64,000 nt of DNA from FEN-1219 sp963713355 (lineage in GTDB: Bacteria; Pseudomonadota; Gammaproteobacteria; Steroidobacterales; Rariloculaceae). Shown here piece after piece: positions 51,019 through 61,700 of the stretch; position 1 is the stretch's first letter, and each line of letters opens with the position of its first letter. The translations under genes and the position numbers were made by a program. The notes below the pieces were generated by a model. It searched no databases. It saw nothing but the letters and a program-made list of their open reading frames with translations, and was not told the DNA's origin. Location of the stretch: positions 620,001 through 684,000 of the forward strand of contig CAVQLK010000006.1 of assembly GCA_963713355.1 (NCBI GenBank). The letters are read 5' to 3'.

Positions 51019-51519
51019 ATGAACAAATTCGAACTGCGCTGTTGGCTTGCATCGGTCACCTTCGCGGTAACCGCAACCGCGTGCGGACAGCAGCAGGCCG
51101 TCGAAACCATCTCACCCGAGGAGATTCATGCAATCGTAGACGCCAACGCCGGCAGGGTCGTGATCGTTAATTTCTGGGCGAGTTGGTGTCCGCCCTGTCT
51201 TGAGGAGTTTCCCGATATCATCCAGCTGTACAACGAGAAGCGCGACCAGGGTGTGGAAGTGCTCGCCGTGTCGATGAACATGGCTGACGAGTTGATCGAC
51301 ATCGAAGCCTTCCTCAAAGACTTCCAACCGCCTTTCGATGTTCGAAGGGCGAGTTCGGTTGACGATGCCTTCTACGAAGGCGTTGTAACTCCGTGGTTCG
51401 GGGAGATTCCCATCACCCTCGTGTTCGACAAGAAAGGCGAAGTGGCGCACTTTCACCGCGCGACAGTGACTTACGAGCAGCTCACCGGCGAAGTAGACGC
51501 GTTGCTCGCCGCCAATTAA
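51019..51519 (+). CDS. TlpA-like thioredoxin-fold lipoprotein
   Basis: The 166-residue product has a Cys in its signal region (TATACG) that can serve as lipobox, then a TlpA/ResA-type thioredoxin domain with VVIVNFWASWCPPCLEEFPD, VEVLAVSMNM and the cis-Pro region EIPITLVFDKKGEVAHFH. The WCPPC motif is that of cytochrome-c maturation and TlpA-type reductases. It is the third gene of the rhodanese/Trx/TlpA set and would act in the periplasm. Confidence 0.88.
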   Translation: MNKFELRCWLASVTFAVTATACGQQQAVETISPEEIHAIVDANAGRVVIVNFWASWCPPCLEEFPDIIQLYNEKRDQGVEVLAVSMNMADELIDIEAFLKDFQPPFDVRRASSVDDAFYEGVVTPWFGEIPITLVFDKKGEVAHFHRATVTYEQLTGEVDALLAAN

Positions 51520-51623
51520 TTCTCCCTGAGCGCGAAAGGCCACGCTGCACGTGCTGGTCGCAATGCGACATTCGGCGGTGCTCTGCTTGCCGCACTGGTA
51601 CGCTGCGGTTCCCGCTGACGACA

Positions 51624-51677
51624 GCCCTTCGAGAGGCGCGAGACCGCGCCGAGATCGAAGCGTTGAGGTGGCATTAA
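51624..51677 (+). pseudogene. remnant of a SnoaL-like gene
   Basis: The frame reads ALREARDRAEIEALRWH and stops at TAA 51675-51677. This is nearly the same as LREARDRAEIEALMWRYV near the start of the SnoaL-like protein encoded at 45174. A signal-peptide-like run (TFGGALLAALVRC) lies just before it in a different frame. It is a truncated copy left in the stretch after the TlpA-like gene. Confidence 0.6.
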
Positions 51678-51687
51678 TCTTCGAGCC

Positions 51688-52070
51688 ATGAGATACATCT
51701 GTGCCGTTGCGTTGTCGTTCGTCGCGTAGTCGCCGATCGCGCACGCACAGACGCTTGCGAATTCGAAGGCGCGGTCATCATCGCCGATGATTACACGAAC
51801 ACCTATCTCGGTAGCATTACCGACAAGTCGGACGCCCAGTCCATTTTCAATGAGAACGGAGATTACGGCAGTGCAAACAGCCTCGATTCCATTTGGAACA
51901 CGAACGGCATGTTCGGCAGCGAGCACAGCGTTTACTCCCCGCGCAATCCGCGGACGCCGAGTCCGCCAATGATCCTCAAGGACGGAAAGGTCGTCGCCCA
52001 TTTGACCGTCAACATGAGCGTCGAACGTGCCATCTCACTGGCATCGCTCACAGAGCGCTGCTTCGAGTAG
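51688..52070 (+). pseudogene. broken gene for a small exported protein
   Basis: ATG 51688 opens a signal peptide (MRYICAVALSFVA, stop TAG, SPIAHAQT). The rest of the protein is in another frame from 51756: EFEGAVIIADDYTNTYLG, then SITDKSDAQSIFNENGDYGS, NSLDSIWNTNGMFGSEHSVY, PRTPSPPMILKDGKVVAHLT and TAG 52068-52070. Tyr/Gly/Asn-rich repeats with a PP-x-[IV] end match a family of small exported proteins of unknown function. One nonsense codon plus one frameshift argue for a pseudogene, unless translation starts at a non-ATG codon in the second frame. Confidence 0.55.
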
Positions 52071-52164
52071 GCGTGTAAACTTCCGCAGGCGCAGGCCCGG
52101 AGCGGGACGCCGCGGCCACCTATCCGTCGGCTTGCCAGGGCTCTAATGAGACGATTCGTTCAGC

Positions 52165-52638
52165 ATGAGACGCTCCACACGCTCTGTCATAGTATTACTG
52201 GCGATCATGTTGGCGGTACCAGCCGCGGCCCACCATTCCTACGCCCAGTACGATATGTCGCAGTTCGTGTTGATCCAGGGTCGCGTCACGGCTTGGTACT
52301 TGCGCAACCCCCACAGCTCATTGGAGGTGGAAGCCGTCGATGAGCACGGCGACATGCAGACGTGGCGTTTCGAGGGTGCATCCCGGGTGTTCGCTGTGCA
52401 GAACGGCATCCAGGACCGGACCTTCAGGGAGGACGACCTGATCAAAGTTGTTGTCAACCGGGTTCGCACTGGCGAGCGGGCCGGCGCAATGTGCTTCGGG
52501 ATCAAGGCAGACGGCCAGATCCTCACGCTCAACGACGGAACCTGCAACGCGGTCGCCGTGGTCGACATCTGGAAGTCTTACGGTTGGCTCGACAGCACGC
52601 GCCATCTAGAATCGCGGCCCGCGAAGCCCCGTCCTTAG
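52165..52638 (+). CDS. DUF6152-like secreted protein
   Basis: The 157-residue product has a signal peptide (MRRSTRSVIVLLAIMLAVPAAA) followed by HHSYAQYDMSQFVLIQGRV and LRNPHSSLEVEAVDEHG, the DUF6152 signature. A second part reads WRFEGASRVF, FREDDLIKVVVNRVRTGE and ends with a Trp-Leu segment (SYGWLD). It is the copy most like the partial gene at the left edge. ATG 52165 starts the signal peptide. It stands alone between a pseudogene and the MatC-like carrier. Function is unknown. Confidence 0.8.
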   Translation: MRRSTRSVIVLLAIMLAVPAAAHHSYAQYDMSQFVLIQGRVTAWYLRNPHSSLEVEAVDEHGDMQTWRFEGASRVFAVQNGIQDRTFREDDLIKVVVNRVRTGERAGAMCFGIKADGQILTLNDGTCNAVAVVDIWKSYGWLDSTRHLESRPAKPRP

Positions 52639-52828
52639 CTTGGTCGAACGCACGTCTCAAACGTATCGGAACCCGTTCAACCCGTCTCGCTGGTTCGGAG
52701 GCGGCTCCGCGTGATGGTACGATCGCGCGCGATCGAGATCTCGTTGCCGGGTTAATCGTGTAGGGGTAGCCGCCGGAAGAGAACGCTCTGCATCGGCAGC
52801 GGTTTCCGTTCGGCGGCACGGGGGATTC

Positions 52829-54079
52829 ATGTTAGGCGCTGTCACGCTGGCCGCTCTGGCCTTAGCGGTCATCATGAGCTGCACGATGCGGCTGAACGTC
52901 GGGTTGCTCGCGATCGCTCTCGCCTGGTTCATCGGCGTTTACATCGGCGACTACTCTGTCCGCGAGATAACGGACGGGTTTCCGACCAGTCTCTTCCTCA
53001 CGCTGGCCGGCGTGACGCTGCTGTTCAGCCAGGCGCACGTGAACGGCACCCTGGAGAAAGTCGCGCACGGGGCAGCGCGCTTCTGCAAGGGGCGCGTCGG
53101 GCTCATACCCGTCATGTACTTCTTGTTGGCCGCCGGGCTCGCCTCTGCCGGCCCTGGCAACATCGCGACCGCGGGGCTCCTCGCGCCGATCGCGATGGCG
53201 ACCGCGTTGCGGTTCAACATATCGCCGTTCTTGATGGCCATCATGGTGGGCAACGGTTGTGGCGCGGGATCCCTGTCGCCGATCGCGCCGACCGGAATCA
53301 TCGTGACGGGATTGATGGAACGGGTCGGGCTCGACGGCTTCGAGATTCACACTTGGGCTTACAACCTGACCGCTCACGCGATCGTGGCGTTCGGAGGTTA
53401 CCTGATTTTCGGCGGGTGGAAGCTGCTCGCGAGCTCGGCCAGGTTCGAGACGACCGAGGACGAGCGCACGCCGCTCGACAAGCACCAGCGGCTCACTTTG
53501 GCCGCGATCGCGGCGCTGATCGCGGGCGTCATGACCATCGGCGTCGACGTCGGCATGGCGGCGTTTACGGTAGCCGTCTTTCTGCAGCTCATGAATGCCG
53601 CCGACGACAACAAGGCGATCAAGAACATGCCCTGGAGCACGATTCTCATGGTGTGCGGCGTGACCGTCCTGATCAGTCTGCTCGAGGAGACCGGCGGGAT
53701 GGATCTTCTGACGGGGATGCTTTCGAGCGTCTCCACTCAGAGCACCATCATTCCGTTTCTCGCAGCCACCGTCGGCCTCATCTCGGCATACTCGAGCACG
53801 TCCGGGGTGGTGCTGCCGGTCTTCATCCCGACGGTGCCGGGACTGATCGAGGGGCTCGGGGCGGGGTCGCCGCTCGCGCTCGCCTCGACCATGAACGTCG
53901 CTTCGCACCTGGTGGACGTGTCGCCGCTGTCCACAATCGGGGCGCTGTGCATCGCGTCGCTGCCTGCGGGGGACATGAGCCGGCGGCTGTTTAATCAGCT
54001 GCTTGCCTGGGGCTTTTCGATGGTGGTCGTAGGGGCGGTGATTTGCATGGTGCTTTTCGGGTGGGGCATAAGCGGCTGA
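52829..54079 (+). CDS. MatC-like dicarboxylate carrier (SLC13/DASS-type permease)
   Basis: The 416-residue inner-membrane protein has about ten hydrophobic segments. Its start (LGAVTLAALALAVIMSCTMR, LNVGLLAIALAWFIGVYIGD) and DGFPTSLFLTLAGVTLLF match the MatC N-terminal domain of bacterial malonate/dicarboxylate carriers. Ion-transporter-type loops follow (GNGCGAGSLSPIAPTG, SAYSSTSGVVLPVFIPT, DVSPLSTIGALCIA). ATG 52829 gives the first span directly. A malonate substrate would fit the malonyl-CoA decarboxylase at 36.8 kb, but the genes are far apart. Confidence 0.85.
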   Translation: MLGAVTLAALALAVIMSCTMRLNVGLLAIALAWFIGVYIGDYSVREITDGFPTSLFLTLAGVTLLFSQAHVNGTLEKVAHGAARFCKGRVGLIPVMYFLLAAGLASAGPGNIATAGLLAPIAMATALRFNISPFLMAIMVGNGCGAGSLSPIAPTGIIVTGLMERVGLDGFEIHTWAYNLTAHAIVAFGGYLIFGGWKLLASSARFETTEDERTPLDKHQRLTLAAIAALIAGVMTIGVDVGMAAFTVAVFLQLMNAADDNKAIKNMPWSTILMVCGVTVLISLLEETGGMDLLTGMLSSVSTQSTIIPFLAATVGLISAYSSTSGVVLPVFIPTVPGLIEGLGAGSPLALASTMNVASHLVDVSPLSTIGALCIASLPAGDMSRRLFNQLLAWGFSMVVVGAVICMVLFGWGISG

Positions 54080-54198
54080 AGCTCTGGCCGGCCATCGTGA
54101 AGCGGCCGAAGCCGGGGCGAGACGACGAGCCGCGCCGTTGGATCCCTCAGCGAAATCAGCGGCGCTGCGCGTTGATCAACGGCGTCCGGGCCGCTGCG

Positions 54199-55593
<1,395 letters not shown>

Positions 55594-55596
55594 GGC

Positions 55597-56064
55597 TTAG
55601 GCGCGGCGAGGCGCTTGATGAACGGCGACGGCTTCGACGATCGCGCGGAGCTTTGCCGCGGCATTCTCTGGCGTCGCAATGGGCCGGTCAGAGAACCTTC
55701 CGAATCCACAGTCGGGATTGATCCAGATCTTGTCGGTCGCGTATTGGTGCATCGCGCGCTCAAGGGTCGCAGCGATTGCGCTTGAGCAACCGACCTGCGA
55801 TGTTCGTGGGTTCACGGTCAGGACGGGTTTGTCGAGCGGGATCAAAGCGATGCCTTCTGATTCGAGTTCCTCAATCTCCTCGCGCAACATGCCGACAACA
55901 TCGCGGCCCGGAACCTCTTCGGATGGGAAGTCGCGTGCCGACACGGACGGAACATACATGGCGCGCGTCAGCAGACAATGCCTTTGTTCGTAGCTTATCG
56001 AGTCCAGCACGTCGAGCCAGCGATTCTCCGCTTCCGCAAAGAACCTGTCACGCACGATAAACAA
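55597..56064 (-). CDS. truncated MetE-like protein (C-terminal part)
   Basis: The minus frame encodes about 155 residues resembling the C-terminal half of cobalamin-independent methionine synthase-like proteins: LREEIEELESEGIALIPLDK, PVLTVNPRTSQVG, DKIWINPDCGFGRFSDRP and ENAAAKLRAIVEAV. The INPDCG zinc-ligand segment is clear. The apparent start is TTG 56064, and the N-terminal barrel half is missing although the frame stays open a little further. It lies 3 bases from selA, so it may still be co-translated. It is probably a truncated gene, or a small MetE-related protein whose role would need the full relatives. Confidence 0.55.
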   Translation of the reverse strand: MFIVRDRFFAEAENRWLDVLDSISYEQRHCLLTRAMYVPSVSARDFPSEEVPGRDVVGMLREEIEELESEGIALIPLDKPVLTVNPRTSQVGCSSAIAATLERAMHQYATDKIWINPDCGFGRFSDRPIATPENAAAKLRAIVEAVAVHQAPRRA

Positions 56065-56154
56065 CGCAGTGGTCGTAGGTCGAGTGCGAAGCAGAACGCG
56101 AATTGGGCGCGTCGATCGTGTGTCGCCAAATCAAGCCTCCCAATTCAGCTCGTT

Positions 56155-56301
56155 GATCGTGAGCGCTTGATGCACGCTGTCGAGAGTCGCGCGGCGGCCC
56201 TCTCGAACACCGCCGGATTGAACGAGGAGCTTTTCGACGCGTTCGTGAGCGGCGCTTCCGAGGAGACCCGTCGTCTGTCCGACCTGCACACAACAACACT
56301 G
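56155..56301 (+). pseudogene. decayed copy of the ferritin-like gene's 3' end
   Basis: The plus frame reads DRERLMHAVESRAAALSNTA then GLNEELFDAFV and, after a jump, ETRRLSDLHTTTL. The ferritin-like fusion at 32833 reads LRERLAEGVERRAAALANTA, GLNEEVFDALV and, about 45 residues later, EAERLSHLHTKNF. The match at both ends with an internal deletion shows a broken paralogue. It lies on the opposite strand between the selD stop and the MetE-like ORF. Confidence 0.75.
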
Positions 56302-56335
56302 CGAGCGTGTCGAACACACGGGAGGCCGCAAAGAA

Positions 56336-57379
56336 TCAAACGATGGTGACGCGAGGAGCGCCAGTGCTCATCCGACCGATTAGCGCTGCATGCGAGAACC
56401 CGTTTGCTCTGCAACGCTCCAACAAACCTTGGGCATGATCGGGATCGACGGCGATCAGCAGGCCGCCGCTCGTTTGAGGATCGCAGAGCAACCCCCGCTG
56501 CCATTCGGTGATGGACAAGGGGGGTTGAACGTGCGGACCATAGCTTGACCAGTTACGAAGCGCGCCGCCCGTTCCGAAGCCATTCTGCGCGAGGCGTTCG
56601 ACGCCCGGCAGAAAGGGCAGGCCGCCAAGCTCGATCACTGCTTCCAAATTCGAACCGCGACAGACCTCAAGGGCATGGCCGAGCAATCCAAACCCAGTGA
56701 CGTCGGTGACCGCATGGACTCCAGGAGCCGCGGCAAGCTCGGATCCAATCGAATTCAGCTGCGTCGTCGTGTCGATGAGCGCTTGATACAGATCGGGCTC
56801 CAGCGCGCCGCGCTTGAGCGCGGCGCCATAGATTCCTACTCCCAGAGCTTTGGTGAGGATCAACTGGTCTCCCGCCCTGGCACCCGTATTTCGCAGGACG
56901 TGGTCAGGATGCACGAGACCGAGCGCGACGAGGCCGTAGATCGGCTCAGGATTGTCGATAGAATGGCCGCCGGCGATCGGCACGCCCGCGGCCGTGCAGA
57001 CGGCTGCGCCACCGGCGAGGATCTGCTGGATGGCAGTCACCGGCATCTTTTCGATCGGGATGCCGAGGATGGCCAACGCCAGAATCGGCGTGCCGCCCAT
57101 CGCATAGACGTCGGAGAGCGCGTTGGTGGCCGCAATGCGCCCGAAATCGTACGGATCGTCGACGATAGGCATGAAGAAATCGGTGGTCGCGACCAGGGCC
57201 TGCGTGTCATTGAGGCGGTATACCGCGGCGTCGTCCGCCGTTTCTGTCCCGACGAGCAAATTCGGAAACGCGGCGCCCTCAGGCAAACCCTTGAGGAGAT
57301 CGGCGAGGACCGCAGGTGCGATCTTGCACCCGCAGCCAGCTCCGTGGGCAAGAGATGTCAAACGAATCGCCGCGCCCAT
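56336..57379 (-). CDS. selD: selenide, water dikinase SelD
   Basis: SelD makes selenophosphate from selenide and ATP, the selenium donor for SelA and for selenouridine synthesis. The 347-residue protein has the glycine-rich start SLAHGAGCGCKIAP with the active-site Cys-x-Cys pair (Cys, not Sec, at the catalytic site), TDFFMPIVDDPYDFGRIAAT, NALSDVYAMGG, GGHSIDNPEPIYGL, TDVTGFGLLGHALE and CDPQTSGGLL. Its start ATG 57379 has no gene upstream for 1.4 kb. selA follows 0.7 kb downstream on the same strand. Confidence 0.96.
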   Translation of the reverse strand: MGAAIRLTSLAHGAGCGCKIAPAVLADLLKGLPEGAAFPNLLVGTETADDAAVYRLNDTQALVATTDFFMPIVDDPYDFGRIAATNALSDVYAMGGTPILALAILGIPIEKMPVTAIQQILAGGAAVCTAAGVPIAGGHSIDNPEPIYGLVALGLVHPDHVLRNTGARAGDQLILTKALGVGIYGAALKRGALEPDLYQALIDTTTQLNSIGSELAAAPGVHAVTDVTGFGLLGHALEVCRGSNLEAVIELGGLPFLPGVERLAQNGFGTGGALRNWSSYGPHVQPPLSITEWQRGLLCDPQTSGGLLIAVDPDHAQGLLERCRANGFSHAALIGRMSTGAPRVTIV

Positions 57380-58551
57380 AGCTTCTTATTGATAGCTCAT
57401 GATCGGCACAAGAAAAACCGCGGTATCGTGCTTCTAGTATACAAGACCATCTGCGCTCAGCATCGCAAGGCGGCGCTTGCCGCGGGGGTCTCAGGGCGCA
57501 AACCAAGTCTCTCTGGCGAACTAATCGGCAGCCTGCGGACACCCAAAGCCAAGCGGTGAAACTACGTGCGCGCCGAGACGGGCCGACACGGCGCGGTCGC
57601 GCTTTTGTTCGAGCAGGCCGGCACGTTCGTCGACTTGCCAAAGGACCGCGGCACCGCCCTCATGACCGCCGGCATGGACCGGCGCTCGCTCGACACGAGC
57701 GCTAAGTTCAACAGAGAGAGAGCGAGGGGGCTGATGAGCCGAGAGAGCGAGAGCGGCAATCGGGAACGACGACTGACCTGAAGTCACCGCCGACGAAGCA
57801 CCGTCGATCCGTCGTGCCGGCGCATTAAAAAATGGGGCTTCTCGATTCGCCCATAACTCTATCGCACGTCTTCGAGAATCATGCTGCGATAGACCGGCAG
57901 CGACCAACCGTCTCACTCGAGCTCGTCGAGTCGGGTTTCAACCGGCGCCTAGTTCTGCCTGCTGCCGTAAAGCTCGCGCAGCTCAGTCTCCGAAAATGGC
58001 TCCTGGTACGCGCTGAGGTGACACCTGGTTTGCGCGCTCCTCAAGCCGTTCGCTGCCTAAGGGGATGAAGGCCAATCGACATGTAAGCTTGTGCCGAAGT
58101 TGAACGAACGGCTACGGCTCGAGTCCGCGCGCCTGCGCGGTACCGAGCCGAATATCGGCCGCGGGACGGTGATTCCGCTGACAGCATCGGCAGCTCGACG
58201 GCGATCGATTCGCTCGGCAGGTTGTAACATGGTGACTGCTTCCGCGACTCGAATGTCGCAACTTTTTTGGTCCCCGGTGACGGCTAGAACTGATGAACAG
58301 TTGCGGAAATGCCGAACTACCGAAACGCTTGTATTGGTCGGATAATGCGCGCTACGATGCAATCAAACCACTACTATTCGTGAAAAAAGCGCCGAACAAG
58401 ATCAATTGGTTCGTGCTGTTCACGGCATCGATGTGGCTCGTCGGCGTGCCGAGCGGATAAGAGTGGGAGCGGGGGTTTCTGAGCGCTTGTACAGGCCATC
58501 AGGCGGGTGCCTTCTTGGTCATCCGCGCCAAGGCGCCGCTTGACGCGCGGT

Positions 58552-58607
58552 TCGTCTGCTCGTCTGCTCGTCTGCTCGTCTACTCGTCTACTCGTCTACT
58601 CGTCTAC
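58552..58607 (+). repeat. octamer tandem repeat TCGTCTRC, seven copies
   Basis: Seven uninterrupted copies of an 8-bp unit: three TCGTCTGC followed by four TCGTCTAC. The change in one base between the first and second group suggests growth by slippage from two founder units. It lies 170 bases upstream of the TonB receptor start, outside any recognised gene. Confidence 0.9.
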
Positions 58608-58660
58608 TGTCGATCCCCCACCGGACATGCGTCATTTAGCCGGACAGTAGTGCAATCGCA

Positions 58661-58695
58661 AATATAAAAAGCTATCGATGTTGCTAATCAGCAAC
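58661..58695 (+). promoter_or_regulatory. AT-rich promoter-like region with an inverted repeat upstream of the TonB receptor
   Basis: An AT-rich run (AATATAAAAAG near 58662) is followed by the inverted repeat GTTGCT-AATC-AGCAAC at 58680-58695. Two CCGGACA boxes lie just before it (58621 and 58640). The receptor gene starts about 80 bases on. The arrangement fits a promoter with a regulator site or a leader hairpin; no known regulator was matched. Confidence 0.35.
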
Positions 58696-58774
58696 GTTAT
58701 GAATGCGGTCTTTTGCGAGGGAAGAAAGGGAAGAAACAGTAGCCAGGAAATGAACTAATTTGGGGGAGACATCG

Positions 58775-61700
58775 ATGCGACGCCGAAATCCGATCTGTCG
58801 AAATACAAACCTCCGATCACGCCAAACAGAACTGAAGATGCAAGCCCTGTATGCAAGCATATGCGCCTGCATTGGGGGCAGTGGCGCCGCGTATGGGCAA
58901 GAACCACCTGCGGCGGATTCGCTCGAGCAGATAGTGGTCACCGGGTCGCGCATCGTGCGGCGCGATCTCGAGGCGCCGAGCCCGATTGTCACAGTCGACG
59001 CCGAAGCGTTCGACCAAAGCAGCAATTTTGCGGTGGAAACCGTTCTAAACCAATATCCGCAATTCGCTCCCGCCGAGTCACAGTTCACCGCCGCGGACGT
59101 GCAGCCGCAGCCCGGTAGCTCCCCCGGTGTTTCGACACTCGATCTCCGCAATCTCGGGCCCGGCAGGAGTCTCGTCCTGCTTGACGGTCGCCGCGCACAG
59201 CCCGTAAATGCCGGGATGACGGTCGACGTCAATATGATCCCGTCCGCGTTGATCAGCAACGTGGAAGTCATCAGCGGAGGCGCTGCGGCGACCTACGGTC
59301 CTGATGCTATGGCGGGGGTTGTCAATTTTAAGTTGAAGACTGACTTCGAGGGTATCGCCCTAAACTATCAAGGCGGCTGGACGGACATCGGTGACGGCGA
59401 GGAGACAAGAGCCGACGCTCTGATCGGCGGAAACTTTGATCGCGGCAATGCCGTAGTTGCCATTAGCTACGCAGACAGGGACCTTGCTTACCAAAACAAC
59501 AGGGACTTCTACGTCGATATCTGGAACGATCCGGGCACGCCTGCTAATTACCCTCGCGTCGGTTTCCCTCATTGGACACCGGACCCCTTCAACCGGGCTT
59601 CGCAAGCGGCTATGAACCAGGTATTCCCCTCGCCCGGCCAGTCTCCGACTCCCGACATCTACATCAACCCGGCCACCGGCTCGGTTTTCAGGCTGGCGAA
59701 TGCTCTTACGACCGGCGGGTACGACGGTTCCACGGAGTTCCCCTATAAGATCCGTACACATAACGGACTGCTGGAACAGACCAACCCCCGAAGCTATCTG
59801 TCCTCTGCGCTGACTCGCTACTCGGCCTTCGGGAGGGCCACGTACGAGTTGATGGAGAACGTGAACTTCTTCGCGCAGGGCATGTTCGTGCAGTCAACGG
59901 TGAACGCGAAAGGGCCGCCCACGCCCATGACCGGCGGCGTCTTGGTTCCACGCGATCCCGCGAACGAGGCCCGCGAGCTGACGATCTTGTTGAACTCGCG
60001 GCGGCTCGATCCCGACGGCGCGGGTCCGCTCCCCGCCGGCCCGGAGGGGTCCGGTGCCAACGAGCCTTGGAGGGTGACCAGAGTAGGGTATTGGAAAGAC
60101 AATCGAGCCACGACGAATCGAACCAAGCTGAACGAGATCGTTCTTGGAATCAACGGTGACGTCGGTGCTACGGATTGGACGTATGAGGTGTACACCCAAT
60201 ACGGTTCAACCGTCCTGCTCACGCAGCAGGATAATTTCATGTGGATGGATCGGTACAACGCGTTGGCTGCGCAGCCCAACTTTGGCCGGGGGGGGTCCAT
60301 TACCGTAAATGCCGCGAACGAGCACCTGCTAACGAAAGAGCTCACGTGCACCAGCGGGCTTCCGGTCATGCAGGATTACCACATCGATCTTGAGGGGAAT
60401 ATCAATTACACGAGCGGGTTTGAGCTTTCCGACGATTGTTGGGAAGCGACAAGCGCCAATATGCTGCAGCAGAACCTCGTGGAGCAGCGAGTCACAGAGG
60501 CCAACTTCCAAGGTAAGGTTCTCGACATGCCCGGGGGTGAGCTGCGGGGCGCGTTCGGGATAAGCCAGCGAAACAATTCGAGCGATTACCGGCCCGACGA
60601 GCTTTTTCTAGCCTCAACAGACGCGTCCGGCGAGACCGACGTGATGGAATATTACGGCGAGCTCCTCATTCCGGTAACCGAGCGCTTCGAACTGGAAGTC
60701 GGCAGCCGATTGTCCGACTTTGAAACCGGAGGTTTCTCGCAGGATGCGAAATCGCATAAGGCCTTGTTTAGTTGGCAAGCAGCCGATGTGCTTCGGTTTC
60801 GCGGCGGGTGGCAACGGGCCGGCCGCACGCCGAATGTGGCGGAGCTCTATGCCGGCTCGTCCAGCGCAGTTGCCGGGGGCGACGATCCTTGCAGGGTGGA
60901 CACCAACCTTGCGTGGTCTAACGTCCCAAGCAATCCGAATCGGGCGCAAGTACAGCAGCTTTGCGCAGAGCTGAACTACAGGTCTGGAGCCCCTGTTGGG
61001 AATCGGTTTGACGTAGACCCCAATAACTTTCCAAGCGACGGGGCCACGACAGCCGACGTTTACCGGCTGTTTTCGGAGGGCAACCCGCGCCTAAAACCGG
61101 AAACCGCGGATACGATAACGTTCGGTGCCGTTTGGCAGGCGGCCAATCGGGATCTCACGTTGTCGGCCGATTGGTACGAAATCGACATCCAGGACGTCGT
61201 AGGCGATCTTGATTTTCCAACCGCCCATGAGCAGTGTTTCAATTCCAGCGGCGGCAGCAATCCCACCTACGACATCAACAATGAATACTGCGAGCGGATA
61301 TGGCGCGATCCGGTAACTGCCAATGCTTCGTACGTCAGGGGCGGCAACTTCAATTTGAGCGAACGCTTCACGTCCGGTATTGACTACAGTCTGAGCTGGA
61401 GCGCGCCGCTGGCGAATTTCGGGCTCGACGGGCCGGCAGAGATCGGTATTCGTACTTCCGTGAACGTCCTGCTCTCGTGGAAGGAGCCGGAATCTGCCTC
61501 TCCGGAGGCCCCCTTGCGCGAGTTTGCGGGTTACGGGACGAATTTCGACTACAAAGTCTTTACCACCTTCAGTTACGCAAGAGACGCGCTCAATGTATCT
61601 CTCAACTGGCGTCACCTCCCATCAAGCGAAGCCGAGGCGCGGGCTACAAACCCGCTCAACACTACGGAAGACGCCGATTCCTATAACGTGTTCAATTTGA

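Larger units (their letters stand above)
51520..52164 (+). other. 645-base stretch of broken genes
   Basis: This stretch holds a SnoaL remnant (51624-51677) and a broken exported-protein gene (51688-52070), described separately. Nothing else was recognised. Confidence 0.5.
57380..58774 (+). other. 1.4-kb gene-poor stretch between selD and the TonB receptor
   Basis: No complete gene is recognised. Short open frames exist, for example one from about 57560 with LLFEQAGTFVDLPKDRGTAL on the plus strand, without a known family or start context. The right end holds an octamer repeat (58552-58607), a hairpin at 58680 and an AT-rich segment before the receptor gene. The rest may be decayed DNA. Confidence 0.4.

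Noticed and set aside
54143..54160. CCTCAGCGAAATCAG at 54145 repeated at 63470 as an insertion-site or regulatory repeat
   Set aside because: A single 15-base match, each near a gene end, with no inverted structure; chance or a minor shared tail cannot be separated.
56336..57379. SelD as a selenoprotein
   Set aside because: The active-site region reads GAGCGCK with Cys codons and no in-frame UGA.
58552..58607. The octamer array as a CRISPR
   Set aside because: No spacers, unit of 8 bases, and no cas genes in the window.
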